From contig CAZBKB010000003.1 of the NCBI GenBank assembly GCA_964492425.1, forward strand, positions 1 to 64,000: a stretch of DNA of 64,000 bases. Reading direction: 5' to 3'. Within the stretch, counting starts at the first letter, position 1. The number at the start of each line of letters is the position of its first letter. The notes under the pieces were generated by a model. That model worked only from the letters and a program-made list of their open reading frames with translations. It made no database searches and was not told where the DNA came from. This DNA is from LBZV01 sp000993855. Its GTDB lineage: Bacteria > Patescibacteriota > Microgenomatia > Curtissbacterales > GWA2-41-24. A program made the translations under genes and the position numbers. Of this stretch, positions 16,288 to 24,448 are shown piece by piece.

Positions 16288-18882
16288 ATGCCTAAAGAAC
16301 AGCCACCGCTAAATTTAGAAGCCTTACAGGCAAAAGAGAGAAAACTGCAAGGCAGCCTGCTAAAGGCCGATCGCGTTGAGCTTACTTATACAGCCCGAAT
16401 ATACGCACCACATCTTGAGGAAGCAGTCAGAAAATCACCCGAAAAAGCAAGGTCTTGGGTCAACAAAGGCCAATTACTTCAGCCCCAGCACATTGCACTT
16501 GAAGCAAACATTCGGGTTGCCGATATTCGCGGAGCAATAAGGGACAATGCGATCCCGAAAATAGTGCAAAGCCTTGGCAAGACCCAGGAGCAGATAAGAA
16601 CACAAGACGAATCACCTGAACAAATAAGCATGTACGCCAGCCACCTTGAAGAATTAAAACGGGCAGCAACCTATGTCGAAGTCACCAAAGACAGAGTTAT
16701 AGCAGGGCTTCTTACAAGCGGTGACCTAGACGAGGTCAAGGCTTACTACAGCAGCATAGAAAGCCTCCAGCAAACCGACCCCGAGCTTGCCCGCGCAAAA
16801 GAGGTCTACTTGGCAAAATTACAGAAGCAAGAAAGACAAGGCAGAACTACTTTTATCCCCCCAATTGAAAAACGAACTGGCAACGAACAAGAACCCCTAG
16901 CCTCTTTGAAAATCGACCGCAGCGTAAGTACAGTCCAAGTTGGTGGAAATGAGGTGGTTACACTGACCAAGGCTCAAATGGCCATCTTTGCAAGGCTGGC
17001 AAGGGAAACTAATGAAGCGGTGAAGCCGAAAACCCTGCGCGGTGTTCTAAAGAACGCGGGAGTCAGTCCTAAAACAAGCATCACACAGGTCATTAATGAA
17101 ATAAGAGCAAAAATTGAAGTAGATCCAAATGCACCTAAAATCTTAACCATGACTGGTTCAAGAAACGGTGCGAAATATGCCATTAATGCCAATGTTGAAT
17201 TTATCGGCAAATCAGAACGGTCAAGATTATCCAAAGAAGGATGGAAAATCTTCGAGATCGAGATGCCAGACGGTCAAGTTGTCAAAATTCAGGGTCAAAG
17301 ATATGCCGATACCTTAAAACACTTGCTTCCGGCAACAATCGATAACCCAACAGGAACAGAAAGTCTATCAATGCAACTTTATGGTAAAGCAGACAGAAGT
17401 AGTAGGAGCAGAGTTGCAAGCAAGGTAGCGAAGGTTAAAAGTGTACTCAAACCATACAATTGGACTGTAATTCAGCCTGTCCCACACGAAGATCTCAAAT
17501 TTAAAAAGGGCGTAAAAAGCACTGAGCAACAAATCCCAAACGCCAAATATTATCTCGAAAAAATCACACCAGACGGTGTACAAGCCAAACCGGCTACCTT
17601 TCCGCCAACCCCACCCGTTGAAACTCCGCCCGTACAAATTCCACCTGTAGAGTTTGGTCTTCGCCAAAGCCACCTAGACACACTCGACTACATCAGACAA
17701 AACCCAGACGGCCGGATGCAAACCGCAATCGCACTGCTTCGTACAACCAAGAAAGGCATTCCCCACACAAGGCCTCAAGCTGCTTTTGCAGCCAATCGCG
17801 CACTTTGGCATCTTTTCAACAGGAACCAAATGGGTATCGCAACAGAGGCAGAACAAGCTTTAAAAACCAACATCGAACAGGCACTTGGCTTAAAAGACGT
17901 TGAGGCAAAAGCCAAATTCAAAGAAATCGTAACCAACTTTTTCAGTTCAGATAGAAAGCAAGTTGAGGAAGTGCTTAAAAGCAAGGAAGTTAAAGAACCC
18001 ATCAAAGAATTACCAACGGAAGCCGAAGTAGCACTTCTGGTAACTATCTACAAGCTAAGAAGAGACATTATTAAAAAATACGAGCTGCCCCAACTCCCCC
18101 AAGATATAATCGAAGAGGCGTTAAAAGCATTCCCGGGAAGGCTAGATCTCGCAGCTGACGAGATAGTGAGCTTGCGCAATAGCGCCTACGACAAATTTGC
18201 AAGCATTGTCCAAAGCGACCAGTTAAACGAACTCTACGATCAAGCACCAGAAAGTACCAAGAAACTTATTATATATTTCATGGAAATTGACCCTGAGACG
18301 CAACTTCAAGCACTCAAAGAAGCTTTACTTGCACCAACAGAAGCAGGATGGAAAGTGGTATCAGGCAGAGTTCAAGAATACTGGAAAGGATTAGACGGCC
18401 ATGAAATCAAAAGTGCCCAAACAGGGATAAATCCAATCCCAGATCCCGATGGGAAACCCGAAAATCAAAAACATACAGATTTGGCCGACTTAAGCACATC
18501 AAGTGTTTCCCCAGATAACCAAACAAACTCGATAACTGAAAAACCAAAGGTCTACAGCCTTGAGCGCCATGATCCCCAACTAAGGCAAAGAATACAGGGA
18601 ATTCTGGACCAACTCGAATCAATAGCTGCCGACAGAAGTCGGACTCTCACGGTTCCGCAACTCGGTAATCTTGGCATCAAAGCAAAATTCGCCCAAAAAG
18701 TAGAGAGGGAGGGTTATATCCAAAGTAAAAAAGGACGAGACCATCATCCGATATTTACAGTCCATGAAGTAGCAATTCTTCTTTATTTAAAAGATTTTGC
18801 AAACGGTTTAAGCAAAAGAGACAAAAAACAAATAAGACATTTCGTCCAAGAAGAGTTGGCAAAACGAGATGAACAAAACTAA
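16288..18882 (+). CDS. Large multi-winged-helix protein of the rplA-rplJ cassette
   Basis: The 864-residue protein has no recognised full-length family. Visible modules: an N-terminal helical region with a possible HTH (QHIALEANIRVADIRGAI, about residues 67-85); an OmpR/PhoB-like winged helix at about 212-305 (LTKAQMAIFARLA, then VINEIRAKIEV and PKILTMTG) closing YAINANVEFIG; a second, divergent wing-like unit at about 318-430 (IQGQRYADTLKHLLP); a PP-rich linker; a long helical region from about 455 to 700; and a C-terminal MerR-like HTH (LTVPQLGNLGIKAKFAQKVEREG). DNA binding is inferred from these folds. No enzymatic motif, signal peptide or membrane segment is seen. It is first of three same-strand genes with its own promoter. 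Confidence 0.75.
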   Translation: MPKEQPPLNLEALQAKERKLQGSLLKADRVELTYTARIYAPHLEEAVRKSPEKARSWVNKGQLLQPQHIALEANIRVADIRGAIRDNAIPKIVQSLGKTQEQIRTQDESPEQISMYASHLEELKRAATYVEVTKDRVIAGLLTSGDLDEVKAYYSSIESLQQTDPELARAKEVYLAKLQKQERQGRTTFIPPIEKRTGNEQEPLASLKIDRSVSTVQVGGNEVVTLTKAQMAIFARLARETNEAVKPKTLRGVLKNAGVSPKTSITQVINEIRAKIEVDPNAPKILTMTGSRNGAKYAINANVEFIGKSERSRLSKEGWKIFEIEMPDGQVVKIQGQRYADTLKHLLPATIDNPTGTESLSMQLYGKADRSSRSRVASKVAKVKSVLKPYNWTVIQPVPHEDLKFKKGVKSTEQQIPNAKYYLEKITPDGVQAKPATFPPTPPVETPPVQIPPVEFGLRQSHLDTLDYIRQNPDGRMQTAIALLRTTKKGIPHTRPQAAFAANRALWHLFNRNQMGIATEAEQALKTNIEQALGLKDVEAKAKFKEIVTNFFSSDRKQVEEVLKSKEVKEPIKELPTEAEVALLVTIYKLRRDIIKKYELPQLPQDIIEEALKAFPGRLDLAADEIVSLRNSAYDKFASIVQSDQLNELYDQAPESTKKLIIYFMEIDPETQLQALKEALLAPTEAGWKVVSGRVQEYWKGLDGHEIKSAQTGINPIPDPDGKPENQKHTDLADLSTSSVSPDNQTNSITEKPKVYSLERHDPQLRQRIQGILDQLESIAADRSRTLTVPQLGNLGIKAKFAQKVEREGYIQSKKGRDHHPIFTVHEVAILLYLKDFANGLSKRDKKQIRHFVQEELAKRDEQN

Positions 18883-18906
18883 GATAATTAAAACAATTCA
18901 AAATAA

Positions 18907-20376
18907 ATGAGCGAGAGAAAACCACTTTTTATTCAGGAAGATATTGTAAATGCCCACAAGTACGTGGAGCGAGTAAAAGGACGCGTTGATGCAGGCCAAC
19001 TTACAGACGAACATCTGCAGAGTGCCCAAGCATATCTTGCGGGAGTAGAATTTTACGAGCCCCACCGACCACATCAGCTGTCAAGACAAACAATACGTTC
19101 AAAAGAAGAGGGAGAAAAGTTTCTACCAAAAATCTTAGTTAATCCAGAAACAAAAAGGGTCGAAATACCAAAATACGAAATCGCCACAAAAATACCAGGA
19201 AAAGTCGAATGGGTACTATTTACTTACCTTGCACAAAATCCAAATAAAGACCTTCCTAAACAGATTTTAATCGCGGTTGCCCAACAAGCCGGTTCTAGTG
19301 CAAATGATATTAGAGATTTAATCTATCGCTTAAGAAAGAGTTTGGAACCGGATTCTAAAAACCCACTAATAATTACTACCACCAAAATAGATAGCAAGTA
19401 TTTCTATAGCTTAAACGCCAAAGTAGAATTTGTAGAAGATGAAAAAGAAAAGGAAAAGAAAAAAGTAACAAAACCAAAAGAAACACAGGAAGAAAGGCGA
19501 AGCTATACCATTAATTTATCAGAACGATCCCTAACCGATCAAGTGACGGGCACAGTGTTGGATATTATCGACGATCTGGATTTTGTTATTTTAGCTAAAA
19601 TTGCCCAGTCACAACAAAAAGGCTTTCTCGGAGAAACAATTGCCAGAATCTGTCGTGAAGCAGGCGATAAAAAAGGACCGTCACACGGAGTCATCAAAAG
19701 ATTAAGGAGTATCTTTAATGACACTGAAGATACTCCAAAAATCATCACTCAAACTGGCAAAACGAGAGGCACAAGATACTTTCTAAATGCGGACGTTGAG
19801 CTCATAAGCGATGAAAAGACAATTCAAGAAGTTTCATCCACCCAACCGGAAACAGACGAGAAACAGCCTGTTGCAAGCCCAGACCAGCAAGCCGCTGGCT
19901 CACCAAGGATTGATTCAGCACAACGAACCTACGTACCATACAAAGCAACAGAAGATGAAAAGAGATCCAGTGCGGAAAACCGTACATTAAAAGCAGTTAT
20001 CTTGGCAATTCACCCAGTAAACAACACAATAGACTTTGAAACGCTGCAGAAAGGGTTATTTTCCCCGGATTCGATTTATCAAACACCAACCGGTAAATGG
20101 ATCACTATAAAACAGGCAGATGAAATAATTGAGGTTTTTGACAGAGCTGTTGCTAAAATTCGCGAAGAGGCAGCAATACCTGCACTTCGCCAAAACTGGA
20201 CCGACGGGGACAAACAAATCTGGGAAATACTGAACGAATCGATAAACCGTGTGTCCTCCGGAAATGTTGCAGAGTATTCCAAAAAACTTAAAAGTAAAAT
20301 TAGACAGTCTCAAAATAGGTACTACAAGCAACCCCGCCCACAAAACGGTAACACCGTTTTTAGGATTAAAATATGA
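18907..20376 (+). CDS. Second multi-winged-helix protein of the cassette
   Basis: The 489-residue product contains two winged-helix modules of the same type as in its upstream neighbour: about residues 78-182 (VEWVLFTYLAQNPNK, then LIYRLRKSLEP, ending YFYSLNAKVEFV) and 199-306 (FVILAKIAQSQQK, then VIKRLRSIFND, ending RYFLNADVELIS). A charged linker separates them, and a separate helical domain occupies about 345-475. The repeated ending Y-x-L/I-N-A-x-V-E-F/L ties both proteins to one domain family. It begins 24 bases after the 864-residue gene and ends with an ATGA overlap to the GHKL ATPase gene, indicating a coupled operon. Likely role: DNA-binding partner of that ATPase (inference). Confidence 0.75.
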   Translation: MSERKPLFIQEDIVNAHKYVERVKGRVDAGQLTDEHLQSAQAYLAGVEFYEPHRPHQLSRQTIRSKEEGEKFLPKILVNPETKRVEIPKYEIATKIPGKVEWVLFTYLAQNPNKDLPKQILIAVAQQAGSSANDIRDLIYRLRKSLEPDSKNPLIITTTKIDSKYFYSLNAKVEFVEDEKEKEKKKVTKPKETQEERRSYTINLSERSLTDQVTGTVLDIIDDLDFVILAKIAQSQQKGFLGETIARICREAGDKKGPSHGVIKRLRSIFNDTEDTPKIITQTGKTRGTRYFLNADVELISDEKTIQEVSSTQPETDEKQPVASPDQQAAGSPRIDSAQRTYVPYKATEDEKRSSAENRTLKAVILAIHPVNNTIDFETLQKGLFSPDSIYQTPTGKWITIKQADEIIEVFDRAVAKIREEAAIPALRQNWTDGDKQIWEILNESINRVSSGNVAEYSKKLKSKIRQSQNRYYKQPRPQNGNTVFRIKI

Positions 20377-21911
20377 AGGAACACGAGCCTGTAATTAAAC
20401 TAATAATCGAAGAGAAGTTCTCGCCCGGAGCAATAGAAGCTCTAATGGCTAATTACCGGGATGCCCAACTGGCTTTTTTAGAGCTTATAGATAATGCCAT
20501 TGACAACCGTATTGAGGGCAGTGCCAATCCCCTGCAGGTTCGTGTTCGGGTTTCCAGAGACGAGCTCTCTGTCCATAATCAGGGTGGTGAGGGCTTAGAC
20601 CTTTCCGGTCTTACAGACTTTTTCAACTGGGGCCATTCCGAAAAATCCGGGCGCATCGGCATTTGGGGTGTAGGCGGTAAAGGGGCTGCCGGCTATCTCG
20701 GCCAAAGCTTGGAATTAGTTTGCTCTGCCAAAGCTTCTCAACAGGAATACAAAGTAGCGGATCCAAACTGGACAAGAAGAGTAGAAGGCGAAACAAAACG
20801 ACTCACACCGGAAGTGAAAAAGGCGCATACCGAAGACGGCTATTTCAGGATCAGAATAACCAATCTGACCAAAGAAGTTAATGCGGCTGCTCTTACAACG
20901 AAACTTGGAGATATCTACCGCCCCCTGCTTTTAACCAATAGGGTCAAGATTAAAGTTAATGGTAAAGACGTTGAACCTCTTCAAATTCGCTATGTTGAAA
21001 ACGATCCAAAATTAAAGCCTGATAATTTGCTTGTTCAAACACGCTTTGGGGACCATTTTGAGTTAAAAGTTGGGATAATGGAAGAAGGCCAAATCCTTAA
21101 ACCGGGTATCCGATGCTATTATCATGGGCGTTTAATAGAAGCGGAGCATTTTTTCGGTCACCCAACTCCAGCCCAAATGCCCGAAGCGGCAAGACTAATT
21201 GGTGAGGTAGACTTCGATTTCGTCCCGGTAACGCCGAATAAATCCAGCTTCATACACTCCTCACCTCAATGGATTCATGCTTCAAAAAGAATGCAGGAGG
21301 TACTAACTCCATGGAATGATAAATTGCAAGGTATAAAAATAGACCACAGGACACCAGTTGAAAACTACGAAAAAGAGTTAGCCAGAAAAGCAAAAAGGGT
21401 ACTCGAGCACGTCCTTGCAACCACCGGGATAATCACCAAAACTATGCTGCCGGGAGAATCCGAAGGCCGCAGACCGCCAGGCCCAAGTGGTAAGCCAAAG
21501 GTTAAAACCGGCAGAACAAGTTCAAGCCGTGGTCCCCAGGAAGGTCAGACAGCTCCTGTTCTCGACGCAACCATCGGTGAAATGAAACGCTGGGGTGCTT
21601 TGCACGAGATAGATGTTGCTCCAATGGGAAATAACGGTAGAAGAAGTGAAGCAATAGACGAAAAAGGTCGGAAAATTTTAAAAATTAACTCCGACCATCC
21701 TCTATATCAAGCCGAAAAAAAGGCTGGAGACGACGCCCTGGGTCTTTATCAGACGGAAACCGCCATTTTAAAAATTGCCGAGCTTGCAACACAAGGCAAA
21801 TCAATTGAGGAATACATCGAGCTTGTTGACAATCTTTCTCGAGAATGTGGAGCTGTTTATAATGCTCGACTGGCCCAAAGAGATAGAAAAAACGGGAGAA
21901 GAAAAAAATAA
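20373..21911 (+). CDS. GHKL-type (MORC/Hsp90-like) ATPase
   Basis: The 512-residue product has a GHKL ATPase domain in residues 20-200: N-box E37-L-I-D-N41-A-I-D (Mg/ATP), a degenerate G1 box HNQGGEG at 68-74, and a glycine-rich lid G96-I-W-G-V-G-G-K-G. This arrangement (N-box, FxxWGxSEK linker, IGxxGxGxK) is closest to MORC, MutL and Hsp90 types rather than histidine kinases, and no kinase domain follows. A transducer-like domain (about 220-330) and a Lys-rich helix, a Pro/Gly/Ser-rich linker (about 365-395) and a C-terminal helical region complete it. The usual G1 Asp is not present. It overlaps the preceding winged-helix gene by 4 bases. ATP-driven DNA-clamp action is inference from the family. 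Confidence 0.8.
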   Translation: MKEHEPVIKLIIEEKFSPGAIEALMANYRDAQLAFLELIDNAIDNRIEGSANPLQVRVRVSRDELSVHNQGGEGLDLSGLTDFFNWGHSEKSGRIGIWGVGGKGAAGYLGQSLELVCSAKASQQEYKVADPNWTRRVEGETKRLTPEVKKAHTEDGYFRIRITNLTKEVNAAALTTKLGDIYRPLLLTNRVKIKVNGKDVEPLQIRYVENDPKLKPDNLLVQTRFGDHFELKVGIMEEGQILKPGIRCYYHGRLIEAEHFFGHPTPAQMPEAARLIGEVDFDFVPVTPNKSSFIHSSPQWIHASKRMQEVLTPWNDKLQGIKIDHRTPVENYEKELARKAKRVLEHVLATTGIITKTMLPGESEGRRPPGPSGKPKVKTGRTSSSRGPQEGQTAPVLDATIGEMKRWGALHEIDVAPMGNNGRRSEAIDEKGRKILKINSDHPLYQAEKKAGDDALGLYQTETAILKIAELATQGKSIEEYIELVDNLSRECGAVYNARLAQRDRKNGRRKK

Positions 21912-21925
21912 TAATTGCCAGTACA

Positions 21926-21955
21926 TTGACAATCGACATTCATTATTGCTATATT
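21926..21955 (+). promoter_or_regulatory. Promoter for rplJL
   Basis: TTGACA at 21926-21931 and TATATT at 21950-21955 are separated by 18 bases. It starts 15 bases after the GHKL gene stop and would give a leader of roughly 255 bases before rplJ, so the ribosomal pair is transcribed independently of the inserted cassette. Confidence 0.65.
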
Positions 21956-21961
21956 TCCCCT

Positions 21962-22220
21962 AGTCCAAAGACCGTAGCTATTCACTTCGTTCAGAATAAA
22001 CTCGAGCAAAGTGAGGTTAAATTTCAAAGGTCACTCAGGGTCTACCCTGAGGAGTACACGATGAAGGGCTACGCAGGCGAAGCCCCGTTTGACGGGGCGA
22101 AGCGCTCTTAAGCTTTCCTGTCCTTCGTAGTTTTAACGAATAAGGAATGCGAGGGAGGAAAAAAAGGTCATAAAATTCAAATTTTTTGACCATCCAACGT
22201 CTCTTTGGAGACGTTTTTTT
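21962..22220 (+). ncRNA. Structured 5' leader of rplJL (candidate L10-type leader)
   Basis: This 259-base stretch has no convincing gene and several hairpins: CTCAGGGT/ACCCTGAG near 22035-22052; a long arm opening with CTACG near 22068 and closing with CGTAG, enclosing CAGG/CCTG and an inner GCCCCGT/ACGGGGC stem; then a GGTCA/TGACC hairpin at about 22166-22192; and a terminator-like hairpin ending at the rplJ start. Position matches the autoregulatory L10 leader known in many bacteria, and CCAAAGACCGTAG followed later by CTACCCTGAGGAG resembles its conserved parts by eye. Parts also resemble interspersed intergenic sequence, so L10 binding is unproven. Confidence 0.5.
22196..22220 (+). terminator. 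Attenuator-like hairpin abutting the rplJ start codon
   Basis: AACGTCTC pairs with GAGACGTT around a TTTG loop, followed by a T-run that ends at the ATG (22221). It has the form of an intrinsic terminator, and the only Shine-Dalgarno-like bases for rplJ (GGAG, 22207-22210) lie inside its 3' arm. Confidence 0.65.
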
Positions 22221-22772
22221 ATGAAAAAACAAACTAAATCTGCACGCGAAATAAAAGAAGATAAAGTTACCGCGTTTAGTGAAAAAATAGAAAAAGCAAA
22301 AACTGTAACTTTTGCCGACTACCGTGGTTTAACCGCAAATCAGCTGACAGAATTAAGAGCAAAAGTAAAAAACGTCGGTGGTGAATTTTTAGTCGAAAAA
22401 AATAATTTGATCAAGATCTCCTTAAAATCTACAAAACACCAAATTCCATCGGGCCAAGATCAGTTGCTAGTAGGCCCCACAGCCGCAATCGTTGCATATG
22501 ACGATGAAATTGCACCAATAAGAGAAATCGCCGAAAGTAACAAAAACTTTGGTCTTCCAATTTTTAAGTTCGGCTTTTTTAATGAAAACTTTTTAACTTC
22601 AGAAAATGTCGAAAAACTATCCAAAATACCAAGTAGGGACGCGCTTCTTCAAAAAATGGTTGCCTCTCTCAACTCACCGCTTTATGGAATAGTTTCGGTT
22701 CTTTCTGCAAATCTCAAAAACCTTGTTTACACGCTAAGCGCAATAAAAACAAGAAAGGAAACTAACACCTAA
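22221..22772 (+). CDS. rplJ: Large ribosomal subunit protein uL10
   Basis: The 183-residue product shows the L10 pattern: EKIEKAKTVTFADYRGLTANQLTELRAKVK near the N-terminus, then VEKNNLIKISL and a C-terminal helix that would carry L7/L12 dimers (LLQKMVASLNSPLYGIVSVLSANL). It anchors the stalk on the ribosome. Length is typical. The ATG follows directly after the T-run of the attenuator-like hairpin. rplL follows after 72 bases. Confidence 0.93.
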   Translation: MKKQTKSAREIKEDKVTAFSEKIEKAKTVTFADYRGLTANQLTELRAKVKNVGGEFLVEKNNLIKISLKSTKHQIPSGQDQLLVGPTAAIVAYDDEIAPIREIAESNKNFGLPIFKFGFFNENFLTSENVEKLSKIPSRDALLQKMVASLNSPLYGIVSVLSANLKNLVYTLSAIKTRKETNT

Positions 22773-22844
22773 TTACTGGCAACTAAAGTTCTTGTGTCAG
22801 TCGCCAGACTTAATGCGTTAGACATTGAACGGAGGTGAATTTAT

Positions 22845-23426
22845 ATGGCAGACAACAATCAAAAAGCAGCCGGTGCTGCAGTCGATGCAGAGGAAGCCGC
22901 AAAAGAAGCACAAGATGCTGCACAAAAGGCTGAAAAGGCAGCAGATGAGGCCAGGGAGGTAAAAGAGGAGGTAAAAGAAGTCGCACAAAAGGTTGAAGAG
23001 AAAAAAGTGGAATCAAAAGAAGAAAAACCACAAGTAAAAGTATCTGCAAATTTAGAAAAGATTATCAAATCAATTGAGGGACTTTCTATTTTGGAATTAG
23101 CAGATTTAGTAAAAGCTCTTGAGGAAAAGTTTGGAGTTTCGGCAGCAGTACCGACAGCAGCAATAGCAGCAGGCACACCGGCAGCAGGCACTGAGCAGGA
23201 AGGAAGTGAACAAACAACTTTCAATGTAATTTTAGCAGACGGCGGTGCAAACAAAATTTCAGTGATTAAAGCTGTTCGTGAGCTTGTCCCAACACTTGGC
23301 CTTGCAGAAGCAAAAACTTTAGTCGACACCGCTCCAAAAACAGTTCTTGAAGGAGTTAACAAGGAAAACGCAAATGAAGCAAAAACTAAGCTTGAAGCAG
23401 TTGGCGCGAAAGTCGAGCTAAAGTAA
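22845..23426 (+). CDS. rplL: Ribosomal stalk protein bL12 with N-terminal extension
   Basis: Residues from about 68 onward match bL12: EKIIKSIEGLSILELADLVKALEEKFGV (dimerisation helices), an Ala-rich hinge, and the factor-binding domain (FNVILADGGANKISVIKAVREL, LGLAEAKTLVD, and the final GAKVELK). The first roughly 67 residues are an Ala/Glu/Lys-rich, coiled-coil-like extension absent from standard 120-130-residue L7/L12. The ATG at 22845 is set by a strong Shine-Dalgarno (GGAGGTG). A strong terminator follows at 23441-23474. Confidence 0.95.
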   Translation: MADNNQKAAGAAVDAEEAAKEAQDAAQKAEKAADEAREVKEEVKEVAQKVEEKKVESKEEKPQVKVSANLEKIIKSIEGLSILELADLVKALEEKFGVSAAVPTAAIAAGTPAAGTEQEGSEQTTFNVILADGGANKISVIKAVRELVPTLGLAEAKTLVDTAPKTVLEGVNKENANEAKTKLEAVGAKVELK

Positions 23427-23440
23427 ATAGATCACATTTT

Positions 23441-23474
23441 AAAAACGACTGACTGTAAATTATCAGTCGTTTTT
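23441..23474. terminator. Bidirectional intrinsic terminator after rplL
   Basis: AAAAACGACTGA (23441-23452) is the exact inverse of TCAGTCGTTTTT (23463-23474), giving a GC-core hairpin with T-runs on both strands. It ends rplJL and also the convergent gene at 23473-23865, whose stop codon lies on its right edge. Confidence 0.85.
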
Positions 23475-23865
23475 AAATGGCCTGTCTCAAAAGAGTAAAC
23501 GTGTAATCTCCCGAATTTCTCAGATTCATTGTGGACTCAAAAATCTCAAAACCTTCTGCACCTACAGTAATTTTATAATCTCCTGCTTCCAGTCTCCTTA
23601 TCAAAAATCGTCCGCCTGAATCTGCATACATGTAGTTATTTTTTCCATCCCGGGCAAGTACAACTCTGGCACCGCTCACACCAATGCCACTCTCATCAGT
23701 TATTCTTCCGCCAGCAGATAAACGCAAACTATTATCAAGTGCAGCATACGGTTTCAAGTCCCCATAAACTTGCATAATCAAAAGAGAAGCGATAATCACA
23801 AAAATCCACACCAATATGCTTGCAAAAACCAAAATTCTAAACCCGACTTTATGGCGCGCATTCAC
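23473..23865 (-). CDS. Membrane-anchored carboxypeptidase-regulatory-like domain protein
   Basis: The 130-residue product has an N-terminal hydrophobic anchor (about residues 10-32) and an exterior beta-sandwich like CarboxypepD_reg/transthyretin-type domains: GGRITDESGIGVSGARVVLARDG, then GGRFLIRRLEAGDYKITVGAEGFE. Such domains are structural or protein-binding rather than catalytic. It overlaps the cupredoxin-like gene by 4 bases (ATGA), so the two are coupled and likely act together at the cell surface. Confidence 0.78.
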   Translation of the reverse strand: MNARHKVGFRILVFASILVWIFVIIASLLIMQVYGDLKPYAALDNSLRLSAGGRITDESGIGVSGARVVLARDGKNNYMYADSGGRFLIRRLEAGDYKITVGAEGFEIFESTMNLRNSGDYTFTLLRQAI

Positions 23866-24263
23866 TTTACATTCACCTTTCCCACAAAATTTGCTGTCTT
23901 ATCAACATAAGAATATTCTCCAGCATTTTCAAATTTAAAACTCAGGGTCTCTCCTGGCTCTAAATACTCGTTTATAGCAGCCAGATTATCCAAACTCGTT
24001 GAGAGGGTAAACATAACACTGTGTTTATAACTGCCATTATTAATCCATTTAATCTGGGTCCCGCTTTTGATGGTAATGTTTTCCGGATTAAAACCTTTGT
24101 CGCTGGCATAAACCGTCACTTCTCCTTCTCTGCTTACCTGAGGTATAACACTGGCAGATATCTTTTCATCTCTGGCGCTAAATAGAAAATATAGTATTAT
24201 CGAAAAAACAACAACACCACTTACAAAAGCAAAGGCCCAAAACTTGTTTTGCACAAGCCCCAT
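23862..24263 (-). CDS. Membrane-anchored cupredoxin-fold protein lacking copper ligands
   Basis: The 133-residue product has a membrane anchor at about residues 9-28 and a plastocyanin-like domain: GFNPENITIKSGTQIKWINNGSYKHSVMF, then LEPGETLSFKFENAGEYSYVDK. The first His ligand (KHSV) is present, but the usual C-terminal Cys-x-x-His-x-x-Met loop is replaced by YSYVDKTANFVG, with no cysteine. It therefore should not form a type 1 copper site. It is the first gene of a two-gene minus-strand unit. Confidence 0.78.
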   Translation of the reverse strand: MGLVQNKFWAFAFVSGVVVFSIILYFLFSARDEKISASVIPQVSREGEVTVYASDKGFNPENITIKSGTQIKWINNGSYKHSVMFTLSTSLDNLAAINEYLEPGETLSFKFENAGEYSYVDKTANFVGKVNVK

Positions 24264-24309
24264 ACACTAATTATATGCACTTCTTGGCAAAAATAACCAA
24301 TTTCCCCCA

Positions 24310-24338
24310 TTGACGAGTCTAATCTTGCGTGATACATT
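24310..24338 (+). promoter_or_regulatory. Candidate promoter for the excisionase-type HTH gene
   Basis: TTGACG (24310-24315) and TACATT (24333-24338) are 17 bases apart, giving a transcript with a leader of about 100 bases. The later part of that leader (about 24415-24446) is a quasi-repeat of ACTATnAACT-type units. Confidence 0.4.
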
Positions 24339-24448
24339 AAAGTCCATAATTGACTTGTTAGTTTTGTAATAAGACTCACTAATAATCATAAAACCTCTAC
24401 TTACTAAAAACAATTGACTATGAACTATCAACTACCAACTATTTATAA

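Noticed and set aside
22810..23049. Leu/Pro-rich frame opposite rplL
   Set aside because: Antisense shadow of the Ala/Glu/Lys-rich extension of bL12.
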